A DNA stretch of 34,751 nucleotides from Anaerolineae bacterium (GCA_007123775.1 SLGK01000153.1:1-34751); one strand, 5' to 3'. Shown: positions 19,401 through 27,563, numbered from the stretch's first letter. Notes: a model not told the origin generated them from the sequence alone. A program made the numbers and translations.

Positions 19401-19625
19401 TCAATCCTGAACAAACTCAACAAATTTTTTGATGTAAACGGGTTTGATAGGCCGACGGGCAGGCACGGGTAAAGTTTGGCCGTCGGAGCGAACAAATACG
19501 ACATGACTTGTACCTTTTTGTCGCCATTCAATATCAAAGGCGCGGGCTACCGTCTTTAGGCTATCAATCCGCCAGTCACGCGGATTGTTCCGCATCTTTT
19601 CAAGAATTTTATCCACCTTGCCCAT
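19401..19625 (-). CDS. hicA: HicA family mRNA interferase toxin
   Basis: A 74-residue HicA-type toxin with the double-stranded RNA-binding-like fold. The pattern is DSLKTVARAFDIEWRQKGTSHVVFV, with the catalytic His at 41 in the GTSHVVF context. RPIKPVYIKKFVEFV follows at the C-terminus. HicA cuts mRNA without ribosomes when free of HicB. The ATG at 19625 is chosen over an upstream in-frame start at 19664, because homologues begin with a short MxK-type end. HicA and hicB appear intact, so the pair should be functional. Confidence 0.9.
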   Translation of the reverse strand: MGKVDKILEKMRNNPRDWRIDSLKTVARAFDIEWRQKGTSHVVFVRSDGQTLPVPARRPIKPVYIKKFVEFVQD

Positions 19626-19650
19626 GTCGAAAATGATACTAAATATAATA

Positions 19651-19702
19651 GCAAAGGGCAACAAGTCCTATCTGCGTCTTTGCCTACTTTGCCGCTTTGC
19701 GT
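19651..19702. repeat. GCAAAG/CTTTGC-type units before tgt
   Basis: gcaaagggcaa (19651-19661) faces a right arm of gcgtctttgcctactttgcc gctttgcgt (19674-19702) built from tttgc units. It belongs to the same family as the stronger hairpin at 34470-34536. It lies between hicA and the start of the divergent tgt, just before the tgt ATG. Confidence 0.45.
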
Positions 19703-19714
19703 TAAATTTTGCCT

Positions 19715-20797
19715 ATGCTTGATTCACTAAAACTACCGCACGGCTCAATCAATTTGCCCGCTTTTTTGCCCGATGCTACCCAGGGCGTGGTACGCTCGAT
19801 TGATGCCCAGGATTTACAGGGGGTTGGCCTGCAAGCGGTGCAGATGAACGTCTACCACCTGATGCAGCGACCCGGCTCCTCGACTATTCAGGCATTGGGT
19901 GGCCTACACGCTATGTCCGGCTGGTCAGGGCCGATTTTTACCGATTCCGGCGGTTTCCAGGTCTATTCCCTGATTCGCCAGAATCCCAAAAGCGGCTCGA
20001 TTAGCAACAAAGGGGCCACCTTCCGCCTGGATGATTCCAGGCGCAAGTACAACTTCACGCCGGAAAAAAGTATCCAGCTTCAGTTGAGTTATGGGGCCGA
20101 TATGGTGATCTGCCTGGATGATTGTACCCACGCCGATGATCCCCTTGACGTGCAGGCGGAATCGGTGCAGCGCACGATTGAGTGGGCCGGCCGCTGCCGC
20201 ACAGAGTTTGACCGGTTATTGAACGAAAAGGGGATGAGCGCAGCCGAACGGCCGAAATTGATGGCCGTTGTGCAAGGGGGGCGTTCCGAAGATCTGCGCC
20301 GCCGCTGTGCCGACGCCCTGCTAGACATCGGCTTTGACGCTTTTGGCTATGGCGGCTGGCCGCTGGATAGCGACAACAATTTACTGCTGGATGTGTTGGA
20401 GCTGACCCGCTCGCTGATTCCGGCCGAGTTTCCTGTTCATGCGCTGGGGGTGGGCCATCCGCCAGGGGTGCAGCAGTGTGTGGCGATGGGTTATAATTTG
20501 TTTGACAGTACCATGCCCACCCGCGATGCGCGACACGGCCGTTTATACACCTTTGCCACCGATCCGGCCCATCCATTGCGCGGGGAGTGGTTCCAATATT
20601 TGTACGTGAAGGATGATAAGCACATTAAACAGAAACGGCCGTTGTCCGAATTTTGCGACTGTCATACCTGCCGCCACTACACGTTGGGCTATCTCCACCA
20701 CCTGTACAAGCTCAACGATAACCTTTACCCCCGCCTGGCCACCATCCACAACCTGCGCTTCATGATGCAGTTGATGGAGAACTTGCGAGGGGGCTGA
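19715..20797 (+). CDS. tgt: Atypical tRNA-guanine transglycosylase family protein
   Basis: A 360-residue Tgt-fold protein. The family swaps guanine 34 of certain tRNAs for a queuine precursor. Hallmarks are FTDSGGFQVYSL (general acid D77), LFDSTMPTRDARHG (nucleophile D264) and zinc ligands C314, C316, C319 and H345. What differs is the substrate loop: the usual GGLAVGE-type segment is replaced by GYGGWPLDSD (211-220), and the usual TPxFMPVGTQ entry is LPAFLPDATQG. This suggests a different base substrate (for example queuine or another 7-deazaguanine), or a paralogue such as a DNA-modifying DpdA. No dpd partners are seen. The ATG at 19715 is chosen over a TTG two codons upstream. A GxxExxY gene follows after 49 bases. 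Confidence 0.8.
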   Translation: MLDSLKLPHGSINLPAFLPDATQGVVRSIDAQDLQGVGLQAVQMNVYHLMQRPGSSTIQALGGLHAMSGWSGPIFTDSGGFQVYSLIRQNPKSGSISNKGATFRLDDSRRKYNFTPEKSIQLQLSYGADMVICLDDCTHADDPLDVQAESVQRTIEWAGRCRTEFDRLLNEKGMSAAERPKLMAVVQGGRSEDLRRRCADALLDIGFDAFGYGGWPLDSDNNLLLDVLELTRSLIPAEFPVHALGVGHPPGVQQCVAMGYNLFDSTMPTRDARHGRLYTFATDPAHPLRGEWFQYLYVKDDKHIKQKRPLSEFCDCHTCRHYTLGYLHHLYKLNDNLYPRLATIHNLRFMMQLMENLRGG

Positions 20798-20846
20798 GAA
20801 AAAGCGGGAACGCGGAAAGAGCAGGAACGCGGAGGTACGAGGTTTT

Positions 20847-21245
20847 ATGAGACGAGATGATAAGTTGGAGTTGCGAGGATTGACCGAGAAGATTATCGGT
20901 GCCGCCATTGAGGTGCATCGTAATTTGGGGCCGGGCCTGTTGGAGTCGGCTTATGAAGCCTGCCTGGCCTATGAACTGGAAGCGGCCGGGCTAAAGGTTG
21001 AACGGCAAAAGCCGGTGCCGCTGGCCTATAAAGATATACGCCTTGACCTGGGTTATCGCCTCGATATGGTAATCGAGGATCAGGTTGTGCTTGAGCTAAA
21101 AGCAGTTGACGAATTTACCGACATCCATGAGGCGCAAATCTTGTCCTACCTTAAATTTTCTGATTATGAGGTTGGCCTATTGATCAACTTCAACGTCCGT
21201 CTCCTCAAAGATGGCATTCGTCGCTTCATCATGACAAAGAAGTAG
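20847..21245 (+). CDS. GxxExxY family protein (PD-(D/E)XK-like)
   Basis: A 132-residue GxxExxY protein. The naming motif lies in LGPGLLESAYEACLAYEL (about 27-44). The nuclease-like core includes YRLDMVIEDQVVLELKAVDE, with D and ExK in a PD-(D/E)XK order. The family is widespread in Chloroflexota and Bacteroidota and is of unknown function, although a nuclease role is often proposed. The ATG at 20847 follows a strong ggagg site (20831-20835). A CTCTGCG-type palindromic spacer separates it from the methyltransferase gene downstream. Confidence 0.85.
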   Translation: MRRDDKLELRGLTEKIIGAAIEVHRNLGPGLLESAYEACLAYELEAAGLKVERQKPVPLAYKDIRLDLGYRLDMVIEDQVVLELKAVDEFTDIHEAQILSYLKFSDYEVGLLINFNVRLLKDGIRRFIMTKK

Positions 21246-21345
21246 GAACGTGGAAAAGCGGGAACGCGGAGAAAAGATTAAAGTTTTTCTCTGTCTTTTC
21301 TCTGTGAATCTCTGTGGTCCTCAGCGTATCTCTGCGTAACTTTTT
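21246..21345. repeat. Spacer element with CTCTGTG/CTCTGCG units
   Basis: A weak left arm (ggaacgcggagaaaag) faces a right part with repeated tctctgtg and tctctgcgtaac units. The same words recur at 27561-27651 and 31946-32048, each time in a spacer between genes, and sometimes with the order reversed. This places the three in one family. Confidence 0.6.
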
Positions 21346-22185
21346 ATGGATCAATTAGACAAGCTGGTGCAGACAATACAAGCAAGCCGAAAGTACCGCC
21401 ACGTTAGCCCAGCGCTGGTGCGGGCGGTGGGGGCGCGGGAGTTGGCCGTCCGACCGCGCTTGAAGGAGGCGGTTAAGGCCACCAAGAATAAGCTGCACCA
21501 GGTAGGCGGGGCTTATTTTGAGGCGGCGATTGATTATGAGCGGGCGTTGACTGAGTTGGAAACCACTACTTCAATCCTCGAAACCCTGCGCCAGATTATG
21601 GCCCTGCACAGTTCTACCCGCGAACGGCTGCCCATTTTAGATGAGTTTTATGCCACGACGCTGGCTGACTTGCCCCCTATCCATACGGTGCTGGACCTGG
21701 CCTGTGGCCTCAATCCGCTGGCCCGCCCCTGGCTGCCGCTGTCAAAAACAACCCGTGCTGAGCCTGCCGAAGCAACCTGTACTGAGCCTGCCGAAGTAGC
21801 CGTTTACCAGGCCAGTGACATCTACGCCGATATGGTCCACTTTCTTAACCAGGCCATGAGCTTGCTGGGCTGGCCCGGCCAGGCCACTGTGCGCGATCTG
21901 CTCACCGACCCGCCTACTGAATCGGTAGACCTGGCCCTGTTGCTCAAAGCCGTGCCCTGCCTGGACCAGTTGGACAGGGAAGTCGTGCCCCGCCTGCTCG
22001 ACAGCCTGCCAGCGAAATATTGGCTGATCAGCTTTCCCGTCCACAGCCTGGGCGGGCGCAGCAAGGGGATGGTAGAGACGTATGAGGGGCGTTTTGTGGA
22101 GTTGATGAACGGCCGTAACTGGACCTACCAACGCTTTCAATTCGAGACCGAACTGGCCTTTTTGGTCAGGACACAAATAGAATAG
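21346..22185 (+). CDS. FmrO/Rmt-family-like 16S rRNA methyltransferase (copy 1)
   Basis: A 279-residue protein that matches the pattern of the aminoglycoside-resistance 16S rRNA m7G1405 methyltransferases (Rmt/ArmA/FmrO). Visible elements are SRKYR (14-18), KNKLHQVGGAYFE, HSSTRERLPILDEFY, the AdoMet motif DLACGLNPLA (117-126), DLALLLKAVPCLDQ and SFPVHSLGGRSKGM. In RmtB the SLGGRxKGM loop touches the ribosome, and here it is conserved. The protein may protect the organism's own ribosomes, or modify rRNA natively; no antibiotic-producing genes are near. A 16-residue insertion (136-151) after the AdoMet motif is encoded by a 24-base tandem repeat and is absent in copy 2. The ATG at 21346 follows a repeat spacer. 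Confidence 0.82.
   Translation: MDQLDKLVQTIQASRKYRHVSPALVRAVGARELAVRPRLKEAVKATKNKLHQVGGAYFEAAIDYERALTELETTTSILETLRQIMALHSSTRERLPILDEFYATTLADLPPIHTVLDLACGLNPLARPWLPLSKTTRAEPAEATCTEPAEVAVYQASDIYADMVHFLNQAMSLLGWPGQATVRDLLTDPPTESVDLALLLKAVPCLDQLDREVVPRLLDSLPAKYWLISFPVHSLGGRSKGMVETYEGRFVELMNGRNWTYQRFQFETELAFLVRTQIE
21751..21798 (+). repeat. Two 24-base tandem repeats inside the methyltransferase gene
   Basis: Bases 21751-21774 and 21775-21798 match at 21 of 24 positions. Each contains ctgagcctgccgaag, a word resembling the CAGGCTCAG-type interspersed repeats of many bacteria. Being a multiple of three, the pair adds TxxEPAEx twice to the protein without breaking the frame. Confidence 0.85.
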
Positions 22186-22187
22186 TT

Positions 22188-22266
22188 AATTGTTGAATTG
22201 CCAAATTGCTGAATTGTTAATGAGGCTGCTAATGGCGCTCATTAACAATTCAGCAATTCAACAATT
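22188..22266. repeat. Strong hairpin in convergent spacer (AATTGTTAATGAG type)
   Basis: Bases 22205-22224 (attgctgaattgttaatgag) are exactly complementary to 22238-22257, a 20-bp perfect stem with a 13-base loop. Outer aattgttga/tcaacaatt arms extend it past a bulge. It lies between convergent methyltransferase and repeat-protein genes. It is AT-rich, unlike other spacer palindromes. Confidence 0.88.
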
Positions 22267-22297
22267 CACGAATCGATTATTTTATCGTAACCGCTCA

Positions 22298-22359
22298 GGT
22301 GCAAGGCACTGGCCATAGGAGTTATGATGACCAAAATCGTTCGGCCAGTGCCTCGCACC
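22298..22359. repeat. Second hairpin in convergent spacer (GGTGCAAGGCACTGGCC)
   Basis: Bases 22298-22314 pair with 22343-22359 with one mismatch in 17, around a 28-base loop. ctcag/ctgag flanks extend the stem past a bulge. A smaller hairpin, atcgaca/tgtcgat (22386-22392 with 22399-22405), follows. Together they may form the 3' end structures of the two convergent transcripts. Confidence 0.75.
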
Positions 22360-22422
22360 ACTCTGAGGCTTAGTAGTTACATTTTATCGACAAATTTCTG
22401 TCGATAGCAGCGCTCTTCGTGC

Positions 22423-25400
22423 CTACGGCTTCGTAATAAGCGGCAGGTAGAGGAAGGTCGTTGCCGGGGGAATCACGGTATAGCCTTCTACCAGCGTGGC
22501 GCTTTGCTCATCGGGGTTGACGACCAGCAGATCATAGACCCCAACTTCTAATCCGGCTGGCACAACGGCCGTTAACTCAGTCGCCGAAACATGAACCAGA
22601 TCGGTCAGGGCATAGCTCTCAGCACCCCATACCAGATAGGCCATCGCGCCTTCCATGAAGTTGGTGCCGTAGATGGTTACGGCCGTATCCTGATCATTAT
22701 GACCGGTATCAGGGTCAACGGCCGTTACCGTTGGCGCATCGGCCATTAACAGCGTGGTGGTAATGGTCCAACTGCTGCTGGCAAAGCTGGGCTGCTGCAC
22801 CGTGGTAAAAGTGTGAACCCCGCTGGGCAGCGGCACTTCAAACTCATAATAGGCACTGGCCAATAATTGATTGACCAGGGGCAGGCCGTTGATGCCAATA
22901 GACACATTGACAAAGCCCTGCGGAATATCGACCTGTACCAGATAGGTGCCGCTGATGGCTGTATGCAGGCGGATAGCTGAGTTGGCACCCACATTTCGCG
23001 AGAAGCCGCTCCAACCGTAAGTGGGCTGTGGCAGGCTGGTGATGGTCAGATCATAAGCCAGACTGTCCGTATTGGCTGCGTCAGCCACCAGATAGAGGTG
23101 GGCACCGGTGGCGGGCAGGTCAAAACTACCCCAAACTGTTTCGCCGCCATACAGGGTGGCCATGGTAGCAATCTGGTCGCCAGCCATGTCATAAACGTGC
23201 AGATGCAGCGCGTCAGCGGCGTCTCCGTGCAGGCTCACTTCAATGTTGGTGGCAACGGCCGTGCCCGTAAAGATGGGCAGCCATTCCGCCACAAACTGAT
23301 TGCCGTCCCCGCCCAGGTCGCCGCCTTGCTTCGTGTAGGGCAGGCTGTCAGTGGCATCACCCACCGCCGAGATGTCGATAGACCAATCGGCCCCGCTGAT
23401 TTCGTCGTGTACCAGTTGGAAAAGGTGGGTGCCGGCCGGGATGTAGAAGGTCACATTACTATCGGTTTCGGCCGTTTTCCGGATGTAGTTCTGATTGACC
23501 AATAGTTGGTAACGGCCGTTGGCCACGCCCAGGTCAAAGGTATACAGGCCACTCTGCTCAAAAGTCAGACGTGCCTCACTGTTCAGCCCAGCGGCGTTGG
23601 CGCTGCCGCTCCAGGTGGTGGGCGCGGTGGGGATGGTGTCGATGGTTAGCGCATAGCTGACCGGATCGTCGTTGCTTCCCATAGCCGCCAGATGGATCAG
23701 ACTGGTGCCGTTGGGCAGGTCAACCGTCGCCCAGACCGTTTCGTCAGTATAAACAACTGGCAAGGTCAAGGTAGGCGTTACCAGATTGCCCGCTTCATAA
23801 ATCCGGAGCATGGCCTGATCGTCGGCCGTACCCATCAGGCTGATAGCCAGATTAACGGCTGTGGCTTCGCTCAGGTGCAGGGGCACCCATTCGCCGGTGA
23901 AGTCGTTGGCAGTGCCGCCTATGTCGCCGCCGCTCTTGGTGTAGGGCAGGCTGTCGGCTCCGGCCCCGACGCTAGAGATGTCAACAGACCAATCAGCACC
24001 GACGCCGCTATCTTGCTCTAGGTAGAGGTCATGTGTGCCAGCGGAAATGTAATAGGTGACGGTGCTGGTGGTTTCGGCCGTTTTGCGGATGTAGCTGTCA
24101 TTGACGACCAGTTGGTAACGGCCGTCGGTTACACCCAGATCAAAGGTGTACAGACCGCTCTCGTCAAAGGTGGCGCGAATGTGGCTGTTTGCGCCCGCGG
24201 CATCGGCCAGGCCCGCCCAGGAGTAGGGGGCAGTGGGTAGATGGTAAAAGGTGAGCGAAATGGTCGTATCATTCCCGCCCTGGTTGGTAAGGGCAATCGT
24301 ATTATCACCGGCCGTAAACGTACCCGTGCCCCACAGCGTTTCTCCGGCCAGTCCAGCGCCATGCCACACCTGCGCCCCGTTACCGTCTGTCAGCGTCAGG
24401 TCAACCGGCTCATCGTCGCTCATCAGCACAAAGTTGAAGTCGCGCTCACCTTGGGGCAAGGGAAAGACTGGTGTGATGCTTTCTCCGGCCGCCAGCGTGC
24501 CGGTGAAATTGAAGAATTGACTCTCAGGCGCGACCAGCGTCACGCTGGCAGCCCAGTTGGTGACGGGATAGCTGCTGTCCTGGATGACACGGACGACCTG
24601 TTCTCCGGCCGTTACGGCCAGATCATAGGCTGTACCCAGGCGGGGAGCAGTTAGTGGTGCAACGTTCAGCAGGGTGGCCCCCTCCAGCATCAGATTGGCA
24701 AAGCCTGTGCTGCTTTCGATTTCAAAGCGATAGAGGCCACTTTCGGCGAAGTTGATCATCACGGTCGCGTTGATATCCGTTGTCAGCGAACGGCCGCTCC
24801 ATTCAAAGTTGGTATCGGGCAGATCGGTCAGGGTGAAGGCATAGCTGAGGGATTGAGCGTTGCCGTTGCTGCTGAGATAGAGCCGGTTTGTGCCCGTGCT
24901 AAGGCTCATGTTGGCCCACATGATCTCGCTGCCCAATACCCGGTCCAGAATGAAATCGGGGGTTTCGCTGCCCGCGTTGTAGAGGGCCAGACTGACTTCA
25001 TCGCCCGGTTCGCCATCTATCATAATCTCCAGGTTGACCGAACGGCCTTCTTCCAGATGGATGGGCAGCCATTCGTCGCTGAAGTCATTGCCCAAGCCGC
25101 CGATGTCGCCGCCGCTCTTGGTGTAGGGTAGGCTGTCGGCTGCCGCGTTGACGTCAGAAATAACGACTTGCCAGTCGGCACCCTCAGCGCTATCCTGCAC
25201 CAGGGTCAGGTCGTGGGCGCCAGCAGGAATGAAGTAGGCAACGGCCGTATCCGTTTCGGCCGTTTTGAGGATGTACGCTTCGTTTACCTGGAATTGATAG
25301 CGGCCATCGGCTACATTCAGCGTGAAGGTGTAGATGCCGCTGTCGGCAAAGGTGACGCGGGCCTGGCTGTTCAGACCGCTGGCGTTTGCCGTGCCGCTCC

Positions 25401-26460
25401 AGGCATAGGCAGCGGTCGGTAAGCTGTAGACGGTTAGTTCATAGGTGAGCGGGTCGGCGTTGGCGTCGTTGGCCATCAGGTGCAGGCGGCTGGTACCCGC
25501 CGGTAAGTCTATGCTGGCCCAGACAGTTTCACCGGCCAACGCTTCATCCAGCGTTAGCAGTTCGGTGGTGCCGGCCACGCCACTGTAGGCGGTTAGGGTG
25601 AGGCCATCGGCCGCTGTTCCGTTCAGACTCAAGGCCAGATTAACGGCCGTTGTTTCTGTCAGATGGATGGGTAGCCATTCGCTATCAAAATCATTGTCAG
25701 GGCCACCCAACTCACCGCCATCCTTGGTGTAAGGCAGGCTATTGGCCGCCGCGCCTACGCTTGAAATGGCGACTTCCCAGTCGGCACCCAGGTCGCTATC
25801 TTGCACAATGGTCAGGTCGTGGGTACCGGCGGGGATGAAGTAGGTAACGGCCGTATCGGTTTCGGCCGTTTTCTGAATGTAATCATTATTGATTTGGAAT
25901 TGGTAACGGCCGGCGGCAACACCCAGCTCAAACGTATACAGGCCACTCTGGGGGAATTGAATGCGGGCCTGACTGTTTACGCCAGCACCATCAGCCACGC
26001 CGTGCCAGGCAAAGGGTGCGGTAGGCAAATTATAAAAATGGACGGTATAGCTTGTTGTACCGGCCCCCTGGTTGACAATCTGAATACTGTTGGTGCCTTG
26101 CGTCAGGGTGCCGCTGCCCCAAACCGTTTCCCCGGCGGCCACACGCTCTTGCCAGATGAGTTGACCGCTGCCGTTGCGCAGTTCGAGGTCAGCCGGTCCC
26201 ACGCCGTTAATGGTTACCTTGAAGTTAAAGTTCCGTTGGTTGGTGAAAAGGGGATATTGACCGGTCACTGACTCACCATCTGCCAGAAATCCGTTCAATG
26301 AGTAAAAAGCTGTGCCGTTAGGATTGCCGTTAATGGCATGAGGTGGTGATTCCGAATGGGCCTGAATCAGACCATTTAATCCGATAAAGAGGATGGCAAT
26401 GATCATAAAAGCCATCTTGTGTTTTGACCAGCGGATCAGGAATTGTTTCTTTTGTTCCAT
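22423..26460 (-). CDS. Large secreted surface protein with 596-residue tandem super-repeat
   Basis: A 1345-residue exported protein. The N-terminus has a signal-type helix (about 15-34). The body is all-beta and built of related modules. Each module has a WxGxAxAxGxNS start, SGLYTFxLGVAxGRYQ, KTAETDT, PAGTHDLxxVQDS, GADWxVxIS, SLPYTKxGGDxGG and EWLPIHL. SLPYTK occurs at residues 241, 443, 837 and 1039, so the spacing of the two pairs is exactly 596: a whole half of the protein is duplicated. A pre-peptidase C-terminal-like module (FFNFTGTLAAGES) opens each half. Residues about 1240-1330 fit an IPT/TIG domain. The end is FLYLPLITKP. It is probably a surface adhesin or structural protein, expressed alone on its strand. 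The exact fold and ligand are unknown. Confidence 0.85.
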   Translation of the reverse strand: MEQKKQFLIRWSKHKMAFMIIAILFIGLNGLIQAHSESPPHAINGNPNGTAFYSLNGFLADGESVTGQYPLFTNQRNFNFKVTINGVGPADLELRNGSGQLIWQERVAAGETVWGSGTLTQGTNSIQIVNQGAGTTSYTVHFYNLPTAPFAWHGVADGAGVNSQARIQFPQSGLYTFELGVAAGRYQFQINNDYIQKTAETDTAVTYFIPAGTHDLTIVQDSDLGADWEVAISSVGAAANSLPYTKDGGELGGPDNDFDSEWLPIHLTETTAVNLALSLNGTAADGLTLTAYSGVAGTTELLTLDEALAGETVWASIDLPAGTSRLHLMANDANADPLTYELTVYSLPTAAYAWSGTANASGLNSQARVTFADSGIYTFTLNVADGRYQFQVNEAYILKTAETDTAVAYFIPAGAHDLTLVQDSAEGADWQVVISDVNAAADSLPYTKSGGDIGGLGNDFSDEWLPIHLEEGRSVNLEIMIDGEPGDEVSLALYNAGSETPDFILDRVLGSEIMWANMSLSTGTNRLYLSSNGNAQSLSYAFTLTDLPDTNFEWSGRSLTTDINATVMINFAESGLYRFEIESSTGFANLMLEGATLLNVAPLTAPRLGTAYDLAVTAGEQVVRVIQDSSYPVTNWAASVTLVAPESQFFNFTGTLAAGESITPVFPLPQGERDFNFVLMSDDEPVDLTLTDGNGAQVWHGAGLAGETLWGTGTFTAGDNTIALTNQGGNDTTISLTFYHLPTAPYSWAGLADAAGANSHIRATFDESGLYTFDLGVTDGRYQLVVNDSYIRKTAETTSTVTYYISAGTHDLYLEQDSGVGADWSVDISSVGAGADSLPYTKSGGDIGGTANDFTGEWVPLHLSEATAVNLAISLMGTADDQAMLRIYEAGNLVTPTLTLPVVYTDETVWATVDLPNGTSLIHLAAMGSNDDPVSYALTIDTIPTAPTTWSGSANAAGLNSEARLTFEQSGLYTFDLGVANGRYQLLVNQNYIRKTAETDSNVTFYIPAGTHLFQLVHDEISGADWSIDISAVGDATDSLPYTKQGGDLGGDGNQFVAEWLPIFTGTAVATNIEVSLHGDAADALHLHVYDMAGDQIATMATLYGGETVWGSFDLPATGAHLYLVADAANTDSLAYDLTITSLPQPTYGWSGFSRNVGANSAIRLHTAISGTYLVQVDIPQGFVNVSIGINGLPLVNQLLASAYYEFEVPLPSGVHTFTTVQQPSFASSSWTITTTLLMADAPTVTAVDPDTGHNDQDTAVTIYGTNFMEGAMAYLVWGAESYALTDLVHVSATELTAVVPAGLEVGVYDLLVVNPDEQSATLVEGYTVIPPATTFLYLPLITKP

Positions 26461-26738
26461 TTGTCTTTTACCTTTTGTATCAAATTGGGGTGAATTAGGG
26501 ACATGCTAAATAACACACCGCTTTCTATTTAGAAGCTATGATTTGTTAACCAGAACCTTTGTGGTCTAATTGCTGGTTTGTCTCGACACAAATTGTCCCA
26601 TAGCATTGCAACAACGTTAAGACTGCGTGAACTTTTTAGAGTTTATAAATGAGACCCATAGATGACAACCACCCATTGGTAACATATCAAACTGTTTGTT
26701 ATCTTGCGCGGGTAAAGTTGTCTATTACAATTGGAATT
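26461..26738. other. Divergent promoter region between repeat protein and methyltransferase copy 2
   Basis: About 278 bases, AT-rich compared with neighbours, between the start codons of two divergent genes. No repeat element is found here, in contrast to most spacers. It very likely contains two promoters, but I see no consensus box that I can place with confidence. In-frame upstream extension to 26649 is possible but looks non-coding. Confidence 0.5.
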
Positions 26739-27563
26739 ATGTTGACTGATATAGAGATAGAAGCGGTTGTAGCCACCTTAAAGGGATCGCGTAAATATGG
26801 GGATACCCATGAAGCGACAATCCGGGAGTTGGTGCTGGCCGAGAGCGGTCATTACAAAAAGGTCAAACAGGTGGAAAAGGCGGTGCGGAAGCGGCTGCAC
26901 AGCATTATGGCCCCTTACCTGGGCGATCCTGATTATGAACGGGCGCAAGGGGAGTTAACGGCCGTATTCGTCACCAACGATCCCACCCGGATTAAGGACT
27001 ACTGCTATAAGCTGCTTTATGATCACCTGTCTACGCGAGAACGGCTGCCTATTCTGGATGATTTCTATGACCAGATTTTTGCTGTGACCGGCCGGCCGCG
27101 CTCCCTGCTTGACATCGCCTGCGGCCTCAATCCGCTGGCCTATCGTTGGATGGGGCTGGCCGATGCGCCTGAGCCAGTTCACTTTTACGCCTACGATATT
27201 CACGCGCCGCGCATCGACCTGCTCAACCATTACTTTCAATTGGAGCGATTACCGCCCCTGGCCCGGCTGCAAGATGTTGCCCTCAACCCACCACAGGAAA
27301 CGGCCGATCTCGCCCTCTTTCTCAAAGAACTGCCCCGTTTTGCCCGTAACTATGGCAGCGATCTGGCCCGTACCTTTTTGCACAACCTCGACGTGCGCTG
27401 GCTGGTTGTCTCCTTTCCTACCGTCAGCACCCACGGCGGCCGCAGCCTGGAGGAGCGCTACCGTGATTACTTTCACCAACTAAGCGATCCCGACTGGGCC
27501 ATCACTGAACTGCTTTTTGACGGTGAACTGGTCATGATTGCTGAAAAGACAGGAGCGCGGTGA
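26739..27563 (+). CDS. FmrO/Rmt-family-like 16S rRNA methyltransferase (copy 2)
   Basis: A 274-residue paralogue of the gene at 21346. It has GSRKYGDTH, VRKRLHSIMAPYL, DHLSTRERLPILDDFY, the AdoMet motif DIACGLNPLAYRW (D125 onward), DLALFLKELPRF and SFPTVSTHGGRSLEERY. The loop that reads SLGGRSKGM in copy 1 is altered to THGGRSLEERY here, losing the KGM. The two copies may therefore differ in target or activity. No in-frame repeat is present. The ATG at 26739 is chosen over 26649, which would add a non-homologous 30 residues. Two copies 4.5 kb apart flank the giant surface protein gene. A CTCTGCG-type spacer and rsmE follow. Confidence 0.82.
   Translation: MLTDIEIEAVVATLKGSRKYGDTHEATIRELVLAESGHYKKVKQVEKAVRKRLHSIMAPYLGDPDYERAQGELTAVFVTNDPTRIKDYCYKLLYDHLSTRERLPILDDFYDQIFAVTGRPRSLLDIACGLNPLAYRWMGLADAPEPVHFYAYDIHAPRIDLLNHYFQLERLPPLARLQDVALNPPQETADLALFLKELPRFARNYGSDLARTFLHNLDVRWLVVSFPTVSTHGGRSLEERYRDYFHQLSDPDWAITELLFDGELVMIAEKTGAR

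Noticed and set aside
19715-20797. Calling the Tgt-family protein DpdA
   Set aside because: The length, the zinc site and the PTRDARHG segment are those of tRNA enzymes, and no dpd partner genes are nearby. It stays an atypical Tgt.
21742-22176. Minus-strand open frame opposite methyltransferase copy 1
   Set aside because: Shadow of a gene with clear motifs. Its repeated CFGRLSTG end only mirrors the 24-base tandem repeat.
22386-22405. Rho-independent terminator of the surface-protein gene
   Set aside because: The atcgaca/tgtcgat stem is AT-rich and is not followed by a T-run on the minus strand. It may be a 3'-end structure but is not a standard terminator.
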